From Branchiostoma floridae (Eukaryota; Chordata; Leptocardii; Amphioxiformes; Branchiostomatidae): 64,000 nucleotides of DNA. Below, one piece after another: positions 48,111-58,723 of the stretch. Positions within the stretch are counted from its first letter, which is position 1; each line of letters begins with the position of its first letter. A program made the position numbers and the translations under genes. The DNA is taken from NCBI RefSeq assembly GCF_000003815.2, contig NC_049992.1, positions 18,772,396 through 18,836,395 on the forward strand, written 5' to 3'. The notes under the pieces are model-generated. The model saw only the letters and a list, made by a program, of their open reading frames with translations. It was not told the DNA's origin and did no database searches.

Positions 48111-48650
48111 TTTTGCTGCTAGAAAAAGTCAGGTCACAGCGTTAATAGTTAGATACACCACTGCTGTACTATTGTGTCGAGTGTTCAAATCTTTGTCGAT
48201 TGAAAAAACGGAAGTATTCGCTTCTATATATTCGTCTTGTTAAAACAACAGCAAGGAGGAAGTAGAAATGCTGTTAATCACCCTCCCATGGGTCACATGC
48301 AAGTTGCCGAGACCTCATAGTCTATAAAGTGAAAAAAAACTAGCGTTCTTCCACTTTTCATTAATCGTGAAACTTCTGTAATTTGGTGACTCGTAGAAAA
48401 TGATAGGCTAGTAGATACAGAAATGAGAAACATGTGAAAGTTGATATCAGTAAACATATGTGTAAAGTTATATCAGTATAATTTGCTATATCCTTTTGTA
48501 CAGTGACGAACGCTTTGGCTCAAGTTAATTATTAAACCCATGGTCATCTTAGGTCAACGGTCCCAAGTAGTTGGTTATTATTAGACATCTTTTATTTCAT
48601 TCAATGCGCAAATAAGCAAGATTGTTTCATGGTAAAATTTTAGTACGTCT
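48111..48650. other. Upstream region of the caveolin gene
   Basis: No upstream exon or promoter motif can be assigned. If the caveolin transcript has a 5' non-coding exon, it may lie here or further upstream. Confidence 0.35.
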
Positions 48651-48700
48651 CTTTCTGAATGAATGAATGAGTGAATGAATGAATGAATGAATGAATATAC
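48651..48700. repeat. (GAAT)n microsatellite
   Basis: A run of GAATGAATGAATGAGTGAAT-type units, 50-100 bp before the first caveolin coding exon. Confidence 0.9.
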
Positions 48701-48777
48701 TCTTTACATAGTCTGATAGTCTGGTTGTAATTCGCATGAATCATTGCATTTGCAGCGAGAAAACCTCCGGTGCAAGT

Positions 48778-50230
48778 ATGAGCTACGGCGCAACAGCGCC
48801 ACCTGGCTATGATAACCCAAACTACATCTACCAGACCCTGCCCAGCAGCGCCGCCCAGCACACCAGGGTGGGACAGCAGGCTTTTGTGGAGTCTGACCGT
48901 TTAATCGAGATGCACCGTGCCCAGCATTCTTTGGAAGACGATAAGGAAGATATGGACATCTACAGCACAAAGGGGCATGTAAAGGTGGGCAGAAGGAAAT
49001 TCCATAACAAAGAACAAAGCAAAAGACCATACATGCCAGCGTGCAATGCTAAACTTCTTATAACAACAAAAAGGCATACACGGTCAAATTTTCAACGTCG
49101 ACTGTCGCCTTCTTCAGGATCAACTCGCGTAAACTCGCGAGAGTTACGGACGCCTGATCTTGCTGATACGTAACGTCATCAATTGGTCAAAAGTACTGTT
49201 CAGTACTGGCTGTAGTGCCTGATGCATATGACCTTCTTAATGCCTCTTACATAGTGACCTATTTTCTTTCAGGTCACCTTTGACGAGATCTTCAACGAGC
49301 CGAAGAATGTCACAAGTTTTGAGCCGATTCGAACTGTCAATTCTGTCGTCTTCGAGTACACACAGGTAACTAAACGTATTCGAGTGCCACAAAATACTTA
49401 CTTACATGCATATGCTCCTTTATTGCTTCCATGAAAATGTATGTTTTGCTTTGTTGTGTGTGTGTGTCTGTGTGTTTGTGCAATGGGATTTTATCAATAT
49501 GCGCTACTTGGTCTCTGTGTGTACATGCGTGCCTGTGTTTACGCACATTTTTCGTCAGCAATAACTGAAAAACAGCAAGGTGGACTGTAAGCATATTTGG
49601 TTTGTTGGTAGATACAAGCAAAACAAAGATTATGGTCGATTTTGAGCACCTAGCGGCTTTACCTAGCACTGTAGCATAACTATTGGTTTCTGCATCTTTT
49701 GTTCCGGAAGTAATAATGTTCCGATTTTATGATGCCAGAATCTTGTTATGTCAGATCTCATTCTGGGTCAAGACGCTAGTTGTGATCTTCCCTGGCGGCT
49801 TCTAGCGAAATAATTCTGAACTGCATGCAACATTTACCGTACGCATAAGGATTCATCTTTCTCTGGGTTATATTTAAAAGATACCAACACACAATAAACC
49901 TAGCGATCTCTTTTTTTTTCTACACAGGGTGGAGTCTACAAAATACTATCCGCCGGTTTGGGTGTGATACTGGCCGTTGTGTGGGGCCTGGCGTTCGGTC
50001 TGTTCAACTTCTTCATCGTGTGGTTTGTCCACCCCTGGCTGAAGATGTGCTTTATGGGCATACGGCTCTTCGGTCTGACCATAAAGGCCATCGTCCGCAC
50101 GTGCATTGACCCGTTCTTCCAGTCCTTGGGTCTGTCCCTCAGCACTATCGCAGGCAGATTCAGCCTCAAGCTGTCCGGCATCCCGGGACCGAGAGCGGAT
50201 CCAGAGAACGCCATTCAAAACAACCAATGA
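48778..50230 (+). CDS. Caveolin, three coding exons, 200 residues
   Basis: Caveolins are hairpin-anchored membrane proteins that oligomerise to form caveolae and scaffold signalling. Exons are 48,778-48,984, 49,273-49,365 and 49,928-50,230. Both introns are phase 0, with AAG|GTGGGC and CAG|GTAACT donors and TTTCAG and ACACAG acceptors. Residues 72-79 read FDEIFNEP, matching the caveolin signature FEDVIAEP. The scaffolding segment (about 80-105) follows, then a long hydrophobic intramembrane stretch (about 106-142, ILSAGLGVILAVVWGLAFGL onward) with the conserved proline at 136. The C-terminus has TCIDPFFQSLG, like vertebrate TVCDPLFEAVG. Length is slightly above the CAV1 length of 178. I chose the ATG at 48,778 because a splice acceptor (TTTGCAG, ending 48,755) sits just upstream and position -3 is A. 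An in-frame ATG at 48,736 has weaker context and would precede that acceptor. The subtype (CAV1, 2 or 3) cannot be assigned. Confidence 0.93.
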
Positions 50231-50316
50231 GACAACAAGCACGTTTGCATGTCTTCTCGCTTGCATGTCTTCTCGTTCCTAGGAAAATATCGAGAGGTCC
50301 TCTTTCACACCAAATC

Positions 50317-50322
50317 AATAAA
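50317..50322 (+). promoter_or_regulatory. Candidate proximal polyadenylation signal of caveolin
   Basis: AATAAA lies 87 bases after the stop codon. A second AATAAA at 50,631 is followed by a T-rich then GTGTGG stretch, a better downstream element. Confidence 0.45.
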
Positions 50323-50630
50323 ACGAAGAAAACGTTTTCGATAGACTACACTTATAATTTATGTCATATTGTATGTAATTGATTATCATATATCCCGCTT
50401 ACTATCTATACCTATGTCCTTGACATGAATTTATTTGAATTTCCTTAGGCAGGGACGAATTGGAAACAATGATGTTGCCACGTTTATCATGATCATAAAT
50501 TTGAATACTCCGTAGCATAATGTTTGTATTCCAACTGCATGTTCCGGTTATTTTACTTGGACAGTACTAATTTGTATCTTACTCGTTGAGAATGCTGGTG
50601 AACTTTTGTCACCTGCTAATAATAGTTTGC

Positions 50631-50636
50631 AATAAA
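50631..50636 (+). promoter_or_regulatory. Candidate distal polyadenylation signal of caveolin
   Basis: AATAAA is followed within 10-25 bases by poly-T and GTGTGG, the usual U/GU-rich arrangement. It would give a 3' untranslated region of about 420 bases. Confidence 0.5.
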
Positions 50637-50996
50637 ATCTTTTTTTTTTTGTGTGGAAAACATGAGTTTACATGTAGTATAGCGACAATAGTTCTAGTTT
50701 GATAGTGTAAACAAAACTTATTCAAGTAATAACAACTTCACAAGCATTTATAATAACACGTATGTGACGCTTACCATCTAACATCCCTTGAATTTTTGGT
50801 ATTTTGCCAAGTCTTCCCAAAGAATTACAACGCACCTGTTTGTGCTTGTGTACCCCTCAGTGCCCTGCGGCTCTTCGTTAGAAATGTTGAGCCGCGCTTT
50901 CACACGCTTTTACATTTGCAACATAAGCTTTTAGACAAGTTTTATTTGAAATGACTTGAAGTGTCATTTCCAACCTAAGGTTACAACTCTTACACT

Positions 50997-51362
50997 CAGG
51001 GTTGTAGCCACCCTGAAATCATTTTCAGTCCCCTTGATTTTGAATGGGAATCCTATCGAGCACCGAAGGCATGGCGTGACGTTGCGCGTCATTTCTAGGG
51101 GGTCTGGGTCCCAGACAATTTTTAAATCAAGACCATCTGAAACACTATTTCCTGCATTTTGGGGTGCAAATTTTGCTTGTAGACTAAGCTGTTCAATGGC
51201 ATCTGTTTTGGTGAAGAAGAACACATGGGTTTCAGTTTTTTTCTATATCTTTACATATCAGTTTTTGTCTGTCCCAGGGGACGGAATGGGGGAATTTTTT
51301 TTCAGTCCCCAGCTGAAAAATTCCTTTAAAGGACTGAAGGACAGGTGCTGGCTACAACCCTG
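50997..51362. mobile_element. hAT-like MITE, 366 bp
   Basis: The ends CAGGGTTGTAGCCA and TGGCTACAACCCTG are perfect inverses, with inner inverted CAGTCCCC/GGGGACTG-like motifs. The flanks CTTACACT and GTTACACA agree at 6 of 8 positions, consistent with an aged 8-bp duplication. The 142-codon plus frame at 50,956-51,384 is explained by this element. Confidence 0.8.
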
Positions 51363-51859
51363 GTTACACAGCTTCGTACCATGAATTTTCCCTCCTGACA
51401 GATAAAACAAAGATTAGATCAGGACTTCGAAAATGTCATGTAGCGAGTGTACAAAACTGACTTTCTGGACAATATTGGGGGTGAAAACCACATATCCAGT
51501 GGAATATCACTTCTTTAGATATGTGTCTTGGCCTTCTCAAGTTGCTCTCCTAATTACCCTGTACAATTTACAATTTAAACTTTTCACATGCCGTACACAT
51601 TTCAGTTAAACCACAAAACACGTCACACACAATCAAACTAGCACCAATGCCTCCTTACCTTTAGGTGGGGACTGATATCAAAAGTGACAAAAATTGGATT
51701 GGCATGACTTATATATGACTTCATAAACCAACCTTTGATATACAGATATGATTTGCTAATACGATATTACGATCGGTACACACGCAAACATTACATGTTA
51801 CAATACATGTTAAAATCTAATTAAATCTTAAAGCTATTAATTGCAAGACAAGTCCCGCT
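51363..51859. other. Intergenic, nothing recognised
   Basis: No supportable feature. Confidence 0.45.
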
Positions 51860-52150
51860 CATGCACCACAAACTAGAAGTTCGTGATCGACCCATCCCGC
51901 AGCATGTAAGGTACCCGCTAGTAGAACACAGTATAGGCAAAATGCCTTCTTCCCACGTACAGTCAGGGAATGGAACAGCCTCGCGGCAGAGGTGGCACTG
52001 TCGCCATCCCTGTCTGTGTTCAAATCCAAAATATAATCCCCCTCAGTCTGCGCAGTGGACCTCTCCATGTTTGTTACGGCTGCAGATAGAATCCTCAAAA
52101 AGATGAGGTTGGCAGCCTTACCGAAAGAAGAAGAAGGAAAAAAAAAAAAA
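51860..52150 (+). mobile_element. LINE reverse-transcriptase C-terminal fragment
   Basis: The plus-strand peptide NAFFPRTVREWNSLAAEVAL...SPSLSVFKS carries the WNSL motif near the end of CR1/L2-type polymerases. A poly-A-like run near 52,140 ends the fragment. It is 5'-truncated. Confidence 0.8.
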
Positions 52151-52565
52151 AACAACGGTGAAATTGGTTTGAACATTTAATGAGATTTTGGTCGTATTAC
52201 ACAAATGGAAGTGTCGCAAACTATGCACATGATTATCACACCTATGTAACCTACAAATCCCTGGATCGGCAATAAAGAACCTGGATCATATAAAAAATCA
52301 GAAATTAGCACTCCCCTAAAAATGGAAGCTGCTACTCGAGAAGGAGGCCATATAACGTTATCGATGTAACAATACAATGTTCATATATGTGAGCTTGCCT
52401 TTTATAATTCATTCAAACTTGGCCAAAGCTTTGTTTATGGCATTGTACTGATCTTCACATACTCATTATCGTTAGTAACCTTCAAACATTACCTTAAATG
52501 TCGTAAAGAAGACGGCTTCACACACACCTAAAATTTTAAAAGGTTTAATACCAACCTTCGCAGTT
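52151..52565. other. Intergenic, upstream of the transporter gene
   Basis: No exon or repeat is recognised. Confidence 0.4.
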
Positions 52566-52577
52566 GCCGCCATCTTG
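52566..52577 (+). promoter_or_regulatory. YY1-type site GCCGCCATCTTG
   Basis: This is the reverse complement of CAAGATGGCGGC, the well-known YY1 consensus, which in animals commonly sits at or just after transcription starts. It lies about 245 bases upstream of a strong splice donor (52,841), in the right place to mark the start of the SLC35G-like transcript. Confidence 0.45.
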
Positions 52578-52821
52578 AATAACTTATAATGCTTAGAAAA
52601 GGTCAAAGGTTATGTTTGCGCATTGGTGACGTCCTGTTTAATATTCACAACGAATAAATTTCAAACCACTTCTCTGGTCCGGTTGGCTAACTAAAGACTA
52701 CAGCAACTCGTTCATTTGTGTCAGTTTTGCCACCTATCCATTACCCAGCGAAGTCTCGGGACTACGTCAAGTCTTGCACAGAGAGCTTCGAATCTATCTG
52801 TAGTTAAGAAAAAGTCGCAAG

Positions 52822-52840
52822 ATGACGCTCAAGACAATCG
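52822..52840 (+). other. Possible 5' exon end with short upstream ORF
   Basis: ATGACGCTCAAGACAATCG is followed by GTAAGAC, a strong donor. Splicing to the acceptor at 54,276-54,277 gives ATG...GCT TAA, a seven-codon upstream ORF (MTLKTIA) ending before the main ATG. It is inferred from splice signals only; the exon could belong to another transcript. Confidence 0.35.
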
Positions 52841-54277
52841 GTAAGACACTTTTTAAGTAGTATGTAGTAAGTATTTAGAGACCGACTTTGCACTTTGCTA
52901 TAAAATCAGTGAAGCTATGAAAGCCTTAAAAGGGAATTATCTCAGTGGATCTTCACGTCGAGCTTCTGTGAAATTGTAGAACAATATATACATACAATAT
53001 ATTCTTGATTTATAATTGCTTATTGGCCATTGTCCGAGAGTAACCGGGCAAGATTTAGATCTGTTGACGTATAGAGCACCGGCCACCGAGCAATGGGGAA
53101 AATTCTATTTCTGTATTTGTTCAATAGGTTTAATGAGGTGTGTAATTTTGACCTACCAGTCGAAAATCATTGTACGTGTTACCCAAAATAAACGTGTGCC
53201 ACTTACCGTCTATACATTAAACAGATTACTACATGGCGTGATTTGTCAAAACTATGAGACTTAAAATTTACGCTCAGGAATCAAATACAGCAACACTACA
53301 GATATTTTTAAACAGAAATTTCTTTTACGGATTGATTTTTGTTTTTGCTCCATATCAAGTTGTTCGGTGCTCTATTCGTCAACAAATTTAGATCTTGCAT
53401 TTGCCCGCTTACTATCCAACAATGGTCGTTTGATGACCGCTAGTGACCGGAAAAGTGCGGCTCTGCGGACCCACCCAGGTACCAGTACCGTTTTAGAGTC
53501 TACTCGAGTTCATGGGTTTAATGAACTGTGTAATCATGAGCTATCGGACAAGTTTATTGACGTCACAGATCCACCCATCGCCTAACAATGGTGTGGAATA
53601 TTACGTTCTACTCTTTGTGTTCAATGTGATCAATGAAGTGTGCAATAGTATGACCTACAAGTCGAAAATCAGTTTAGCTGTGTTACGAATAAGGGTAAAA
53701 AGATTATCTACTTTCAATATTTTTTTTTGAAACAATGCCCGAGTGGTCCTTTTGGAGAGATGGTCACCAGCGCTGGTTTGACTATATGCTACAGAACTTA
53801 TTTTTATGTTTAAAAAGGACTCCCAGGCATTCAACTCTGCGACAGTGAGTGAATTTGCATACATAAGTACCATAGGGGTCGATGACAGGGCGTGGAAAGA
53901 AAGGTTGGCCACCTCAAGTTATATTTAGATCATATCATATGATGTCATCTACGTGTATTCAGACAAAAATATCTGTATGTCGTGATTTTGGATGGCCGCG
54001 AAAAGTATAAAAGAGGGAAAGTTTGCTTGTCAGAAGAATATTCACCATAAGACAGACAGACTTTGAGTCCTCGATATCTTGAAGTGATGCAAGACCTTGG
54101 TCTGTTACATTGCGTAAGCTTGTAGTGAGATACCATTTAAGGACATGTGACGATCATTGATATTGATATAGAAATTGAGTAGAACCGCTCTATCTATTTC
54201 ATATTCGATAAGCCACGGAAGCAACCATTGTAGCGTTAAAACGACCACACGACTGATGTGTTCTTTTTCGCCCACAG
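52841..54277. other. Putative intron / upstream DNA with a direct repeat
   Basis: Two related blocks, about 53,080-53,185 and 53,575-53,690, share GTGTGTAATTTTGACCTACC- and AGTCGAAAATCA-type segments. GATCTGTTGACGTATAGAGC near 53,057 is inverted near 53,370. No coding exon is seen. Confidence 0.4.
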
Positions 54278-54302
54278 CTTAACACTACCCAACACCATCG
54301 TC

Positions 54303-55412
54303 ATGGGACTTCCGGAGTTTATCCGGGCCGGACAGGGGGTCTTTTTCGCCCTGATCGCTGCAGTTGGATTCTCGATTTTCCCCATCCTTGCAAGACTGGC
54401 GGCTAACGAAGGTGTCCCTAACTTCCAGGTCGTCTTGGTGAATGAACTCACCAACGCTTCCGTCTTTCTCCCCTTGTCGTTTATCTGTGGAGCGCCGGTC
54501 AGGGGACAGAAATGCAAGCAGACGTGGCGTTTTGTCTGTACGGGTGTTGTAAGAGTCTGTTCAACAACGATGACTGTGTTGTCGTACTTGTATATCCCCC
54601 CGGCTGCCACCATCGCCATCAGCAATGGCAGCAGTCCACTCTTTGCCGTTGTCCTGTCCTGGTTGGTGCGAAAGGAGCGCACTGGCTGGGTCAATATCGT
54701 CGGCATGGTGGTCCAAGTCACGGCAGTCGGACTTGTAGCTGCGGGGACTCATTTACGAACAACTGATATTATCAACTTTTCAGAGCAGTCACGGAACGCA
54801 ACAACAAACATCACGGCAACAGCGGCAACTCACGTCGCCCAAGCCAGTGCCACTCGAGACTACATCATCGGGGTTGTCCTCGCTCTGGTCGGGACGTTGG
54901 GACTGGCTACGACAAACGTTCTCAGCAGAACCTTTCTCCAGAAAGTTTCCCAACTTAATGTTCTGGCCTACGTTGAAAGTCTAGGTTTTCTGCTTGTATT
55001 GCCAGCAATGTACATATTCAACACGCCAAAGTGGGACTTTGACGTTTATGTGGTTGGTTTGTTATCAGGTCAGGGTATTATGTACACCCTGTCCATTGCC
55101 TGCCTGTATCGCAGCTTGAAGCTACAGAACGCTAGCACCGTGGAGATTTTACGTGGACTGTCGGTAGCTTTAGCTTATGCTTTTCAGTACTTCGCACTTG
55201 GCGTTTCTGCATTATTAATGGAATATATTGGAGCTACCATTATAATTGCGTCCATTGCCCTTGTGGCTGGACATAAGTGGTATAAGACCTATAAAAGCGA
55301 TACTTACGAGGTCGAGACAGAAGCAAAGGGTATCAATACTGTAAGTGCAACAGTGGAGGTAAGTCAGGGTGTCTCAAATGCAGTTTCACTGAGTACTTAT
55401 GTTCAATATTAG
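54303..55412 (+). CDS. SLC35G/EamA-type ten-helix transporter, 369 residues
   Basis: A member of the drug/metabolite transporter superfamily. The substrate cannot be read from sequence; the nearest vertebrate relatives by feel are SLC35G1-like. Two EamA repeats are visible. The first has helices near residues 12-32, 40-62, 76-95, 97-118 and 124-147; the second has helices near 187-207, 215-236, 245-268, 283-305 and 308-330. YIPPAATIAISNGSSPLFA is the typical conserved helix 4 entry, and the following RKERTG loop is also typical. The loop between helices 5 and 6 is long and has NAT and NIT sequons, consistent with its luminal/extracellular side. A C-terminal tail of about 38 residues follows. 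The coding region is one exon. The ATG is chosen because it is the first true ATG after the acceptor CCCACAG (ending 54,277) and has G at -3 and +4. Confidence 0.88.
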   Translation: MGLPEFIRAGQGVFFALIAAVGFSIFPILARLAANEGVPNFQVVLVNELTNASVFLPLSFICGAPVRGQKCKQTWRFVCTGVVRVCSTTMTVLSYLYIPPAATIAISNGSSPLFAVVLSWLVRKERTGWVNIVGMVVQVTAVGLVAAGTHLRTTDIINFSEQSRNATTNITATAATHVAQASATRDYIIGVVLALVGTLGLATTNVLSRTFLQKVSQLNVLAYVESLGFLLVLPAMYIFNTPKWDFDVYVVGLLSGQGIMYTLSIACLYRSLKLQNASTVEILRGLSVALAYAFQYFALGVSALLMEYIGATIIIASIALVAGHKWYKTYKSDTYEVETEAKGINTVSATVEVSQGVSNAVSLSTYVQY

Positions 55413-55702
55413 ACCTGGGACGCTTTTAGAATTGCAGACCAATTAGAAAAGGCAAATCTAATGACGTTGGACTAGAGCATTTGCGAGTGTAAATTCGTAG
55501 ATAGTATTAGCTTTGGTACTAAAAATATGCCTCAATTACCGATTTCTTATGCAGAAGCATGAAAGCAATGGTGTGTCCTCAAAGCCTCCTTCCCAGACTT
55601 TTAGTTTTTTGCAGGAGCGCTGATTCGCAATTTTCAACATGGGCTATGGTTCTTTATGGCGGGAGAGAGAGATTTGGTGGGAATGTCTGCGAAGGAAGCT
55701 AC
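55413..55702. other. Probable 3' untranslated region of the transporter
   Basis: No other feature is seen. No AATAAA lies within it; the next is at 56,078. Confidence 0.4.
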
Positions 55703-56041
55703 TTAGACTTAGACTTAGGGGCTCCCGTGTCGTCCGACACATGAGGCAGTCATGTTGGCCCAGCAAGCTCTGTCAGCAGCTATCCTCTGTTTATCTCTCA
55801 AGTTGATGCTAGCTGTTTGTAGGTCTCTCTCTATGGTGTGCCTGTAATTCATCCTAGGGTGACCTCTACGTCTCTTTCCCCGTGGTGCCCAGTGGATAAC
55901 TGGGTATGCAAGTCTGTCTGGTGGAAGTCTCATGACATGGCCCAACCAGCTCAAACGCCGCTTTCGAATGGTCACAGACACTGTTTTTTGGCTGGTCCTA
56001 GCTCTTACTTCTGTGTTGGGTATGAAGGAAGCTATGTCCAT
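55703..56041 (-). mobile_element. LINE reverse-transcriptase C-terminal fragment with CTAAGT tail
   Basis: The minus strand reads KRRLSWLGHVMRLPPDRLA, PRGKRRRGHPRMNY and HTIERDL, the conserved polymerase C-terminus of RTE/Jockey-like LINEs. A short (CTAAGT)n run (55,703-55,720) forms the tail. About 108 codons stay open, so this copy is relatively young, but it is 5'-truncated. Confidence 0.88.
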
Positions 56042-56077
56042 ATAGATGTTATAGCAGCAAATACCAAACTGTGTGGC

Positions 56078-56083
56078 AATAAA
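56078..56083 (+). promoter_or_regulatory. Candidate polyadenylation signal for the transporter
   Basis: AATAAA is followed by a GTTGTTCTTTTTGTGTTG stretch about 30 bases on, a plausible U/GU-rich element. It would give a 3' region of about 690 bases that includes the antisense LINE. Confidence 0.4.
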
Positions 56084-56263
56084 AACTATTGAGATGGCAA
56101 GTATTAATGATTGTTGTTCTTTTTGTGTTGTATTTGTAGGATATAGGAGAATTCTTTTTACACAACCAGCAGGTACTTACATTGCTTACGTTTCGATGTC
56201 TCTCAGACACCTTCGTCAGAGCTTCTAACTGGAGTTCTGCTTCTCACTGCTATATGTAACCGA

Positions 56264-56479
56264 GGTAACAGGTTGTTTCGCAACAATGCCAGTTCGCAAC
56301 CGTCAGTTCGCAACAAGGCAAGTCTTTTCGCAACAAGGTACAAGTCGTTTCGCAANNNNNNNNNNNNNNNNNNNNNNNNNNNNNNNNNNNNNNNNNNNNN
56401 NNNNNNNNNNNNNNNNNNNNNNNNNNNNNNNNNNNNNNNNNNNNNNNNNNNNNNNATTGTTGCAAAACAACCTGTAACC
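56264..56479. mobile_element. hAT-like foldback element containing the assembly gap
   Basis: The left end GGTAACAGGTTGTTTCGCAA is inverted at the right as TTGCAAAACAACCTGTAACC. The flanks are a perfect 8-bp duplication GTAACCGA (56,256-56,263 and 56,480-56,487). The visible left arm contains repeated TTCGCAAC motifs. The true length is unknown because of the gap. Confidence 0.82.
56356..56455. other. Assembly gap, 100 N
   Basis: Exactly 100 undetermined bases, the usual placeholder for a gap of unknown length. Reading frames drawn through it are meaningless. Confidence 0.99.
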
Positions 56480-56487
56480 GTAACCGA

Positions 56488-57907
56488 TGTAGGTGGCGCT
56501 TTTGCAGAACTCCTATATCCTAAATTCTACCAACCTGATGAAACTATTTTCGGATGTTGTATTTGTGTTCTATCCTTTCACCTGGCTGAATGTATGAAGA
56601 TTGTTTTACATGATGGATGTTTGTATGGCATTGCTGTTAACAAGAAAGGTGATCTCTTGCGAAGAGTTTCTCATTGATTATACAATGAGGTCCTTATTTG
56701 CATTAAATATATCAGTTTATCTCCTCTACCTAAATAGCAATGTGTTAACGGTACGAAAGTCTTTTGTAGCATTTTCTAATAACTTATGTAAATGAGACCC
56801 TAATTTGCATGACTCACGTCCGCATGTTCAACTTAACGTACATGCTGCTACCAAATGTTGCAAGAATGGAATTTTCGTCACTTAACACTATAATAACAAT
56901 TTCTGATTAATTATGTAAATTAAGTAACAATTTGAATGATTGATGTCTATCGATATTTATTTTCTAGTTACATGTGTCATGTTTAAGTGCCATTGTAGTA
57001 ATGGAATATTGTGGCTTGATAAACTTTATTATCAAAAAAGGTCTCTTTTTATTCATTCATTTATTATTCAAATTAGCCCCTGGTTTGCATTAATGACCCT
57101 TATTTATAGAAGGTATCTCCAAAGTTATCTACATATCAAAAACCTTTTCCCGAGTTATTCCCTTTTAAAAGCAGCGTGCAATTGCAAAATTGCAAATAAT
57201 AAAGAAAATTTTGGTACTCAAGTTAATCATCCACGGCACGCGGTATTGCACGCAGCTTCACTTACACCGCACGTCAGAGGTCAATCTAGGTCAGGGAGCC
57301 TGTTTAGATTCAACGATACCTGGAAATGAGGCTCCGATCAAAACGCAATGTTCACCAAAATACACACGTCACACGCATATCGACCAAATATTCGTTTGAG
57401 CCGTTCGTCATTCTTGGTCAATCCAATTTTTCCAAAACGACACGGATAGTAACTACGAGAGCTGGCCACAATGTAGGATAGAGTTTCGGCTTTGCAAATA
57501 CAATAGGGGAAAACACAAACGCTCTCGCATTTCGGTAGAAGAAGCTGATATAGAGCTCAAACTTACACAAGTACCACTTCTTACTTCCTCATCATATTAG
57601 CTAACATAAAAAATGAGTACTATAGCATGTTTATGTAAAAAAAATGGAAGTTCTGGTGTATGATGTTGACCATGACAATCTTAGTTTATTTCTCATTATG
57701 CAGTCAAAACATAGACGAAATAAACCTTACGCAAATCAGGCATAACTAAAAACAAATATTTATTTCTGTAACAAAAGACATTACTTATATACGGAAAAAT
57801 ACAGTGTCGAAGCTAAGTACAATTTGGAAATTTCAACTATAGTGGAATTCTTTATCACATACATATTAGATAAATATAAAACAAGTTATGTATACAAAAT
57901 TTATTCA
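56488..57907. other. Intergenic, nothing recognised
   Basis: AT-rich. A 129-codon plus frame at 56,940-57,329 has no recognised domain and no exon context. Confidence 0.4.
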
Positions 57908-57928
57908 ATATATATATATATATATATA
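57908..57928. repeat. (TA)n microsatellite
   Basis: About ten TA dinucleotides. Confidence 0.95.
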
Positions 57929-58424
57929 AACAGGATGTGACATTCATGGTGCGGCCATTTAGCTTGTAGAGGTCACGTATTTTACCTGTGTGTCGCAAAT
58001 ATGTGTGACCGTAGCGAAACATTTCCGAGGTTACCACAATAATTTGTCACCTATCGGCACTTCCAAAAAAGATACCCACTAAACAAAAGAAATTCAAGAC
58101 CCTCTAAAACTTGACATAATTTTTTATAAGGTACTGACCATGTTGTTGCTGTCTAATAACAAACGATCATTACAGTGTTTTATAAGGAAAATCGCATATA
58201 TAGTAGTAGTAGAAGTTTTCATTCCATGACATACAATTAAATAAAGCCTCAAAAAGGAATGTACGTAACCTATAGCATTTCCCACAATCCTTCGTTGCAT
58301 GCAGTGTTGTAAAACCTTTGAACTTTAATCAGCAAACGCGTGTAATGGAAAGGGTCGTAGGGGCACAGGGGGTTGTTATTTACCGGGTGTTTTGTTCACA
58401 GTATTGGGAGGCAGATCCCAACTG
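57929..58424. other. Region downstream of cofilin, 3' end not located
   Basis: No clear minus-strand polyadenylation signal can be tied to the cofilin stop at 58,724. An ATTAAA on the minus strand near 58,323 is one candidate. Confidence 0.3.
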
Positions 58425-58640
58425 TCTCCTTCCACTGCCCTGTTCGTACCTACCCAACTGAGATCAGGTGCCCATTTACGTCTGGAAGGACAGAGGAAAG
58501 TGTCCGCTGTCCTTTCCCAAGAACACAAAAATAATGTCTTGACAAAATTGAGGCACTCAACCACTCCTTGGGTAAGACTTTGTTCTGCAGACTAAGACTT
58601 AAGCCGAGTTTGTGATTTGAACCCAGCGGTTTTACGAAAC
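58425..58640 (-). mobile_element. SINE-like fragment, reverse orientation
   Basis: ACTGAGATCAGGTGCCCATT, GTCTGGAAGGACAGAGG and GTCCTTTCCCAAGAACACAA parallel the reversed SINE at 23,570 (GTCAGGTACCCATTTTTACA, CCTTTCCCAGGGGC), followed by GATTTGAACCCAGCGG as a possible head. Confidence 0.5.
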
Positions 58641-58723
58641 TACTGTAAACCTGAGGGGGGGTCCCTGCAGCTAAGGATCATGGTAACTGTGAAAAGGGAG
58701 AACTGGTGTTTTGATCTGGGGCA

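Noticed and set aside
48736-48777. Upstream in-frame ATG for caveolin adding 14 residues
   Set aside because: Weaker start context, and it precedes a plausible splice acceptor at 48,755. It remains possible if that acceptor is not used.
48985-49173. Read-through extension of the first caveolin exon
   Set aside because: A good donor at 48,985 and restoration of the caveolin signature from the next exon show that this is intron.
50956-51384. 142-codon frame downstream of caveolin
   Set aside because: It coincides with a hAT-like MITE with clear inverted termini.
54258-54302. Upstream start for the transporter adding 15 residues
   Set aside because: It begins at GTG, not ATG, and lies upstream of the splice acceptor ending at 54,277.
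56250-56677. Reading frames through the N gap
   Set aside because: They contain undetermined residues and lie in a foldback element.
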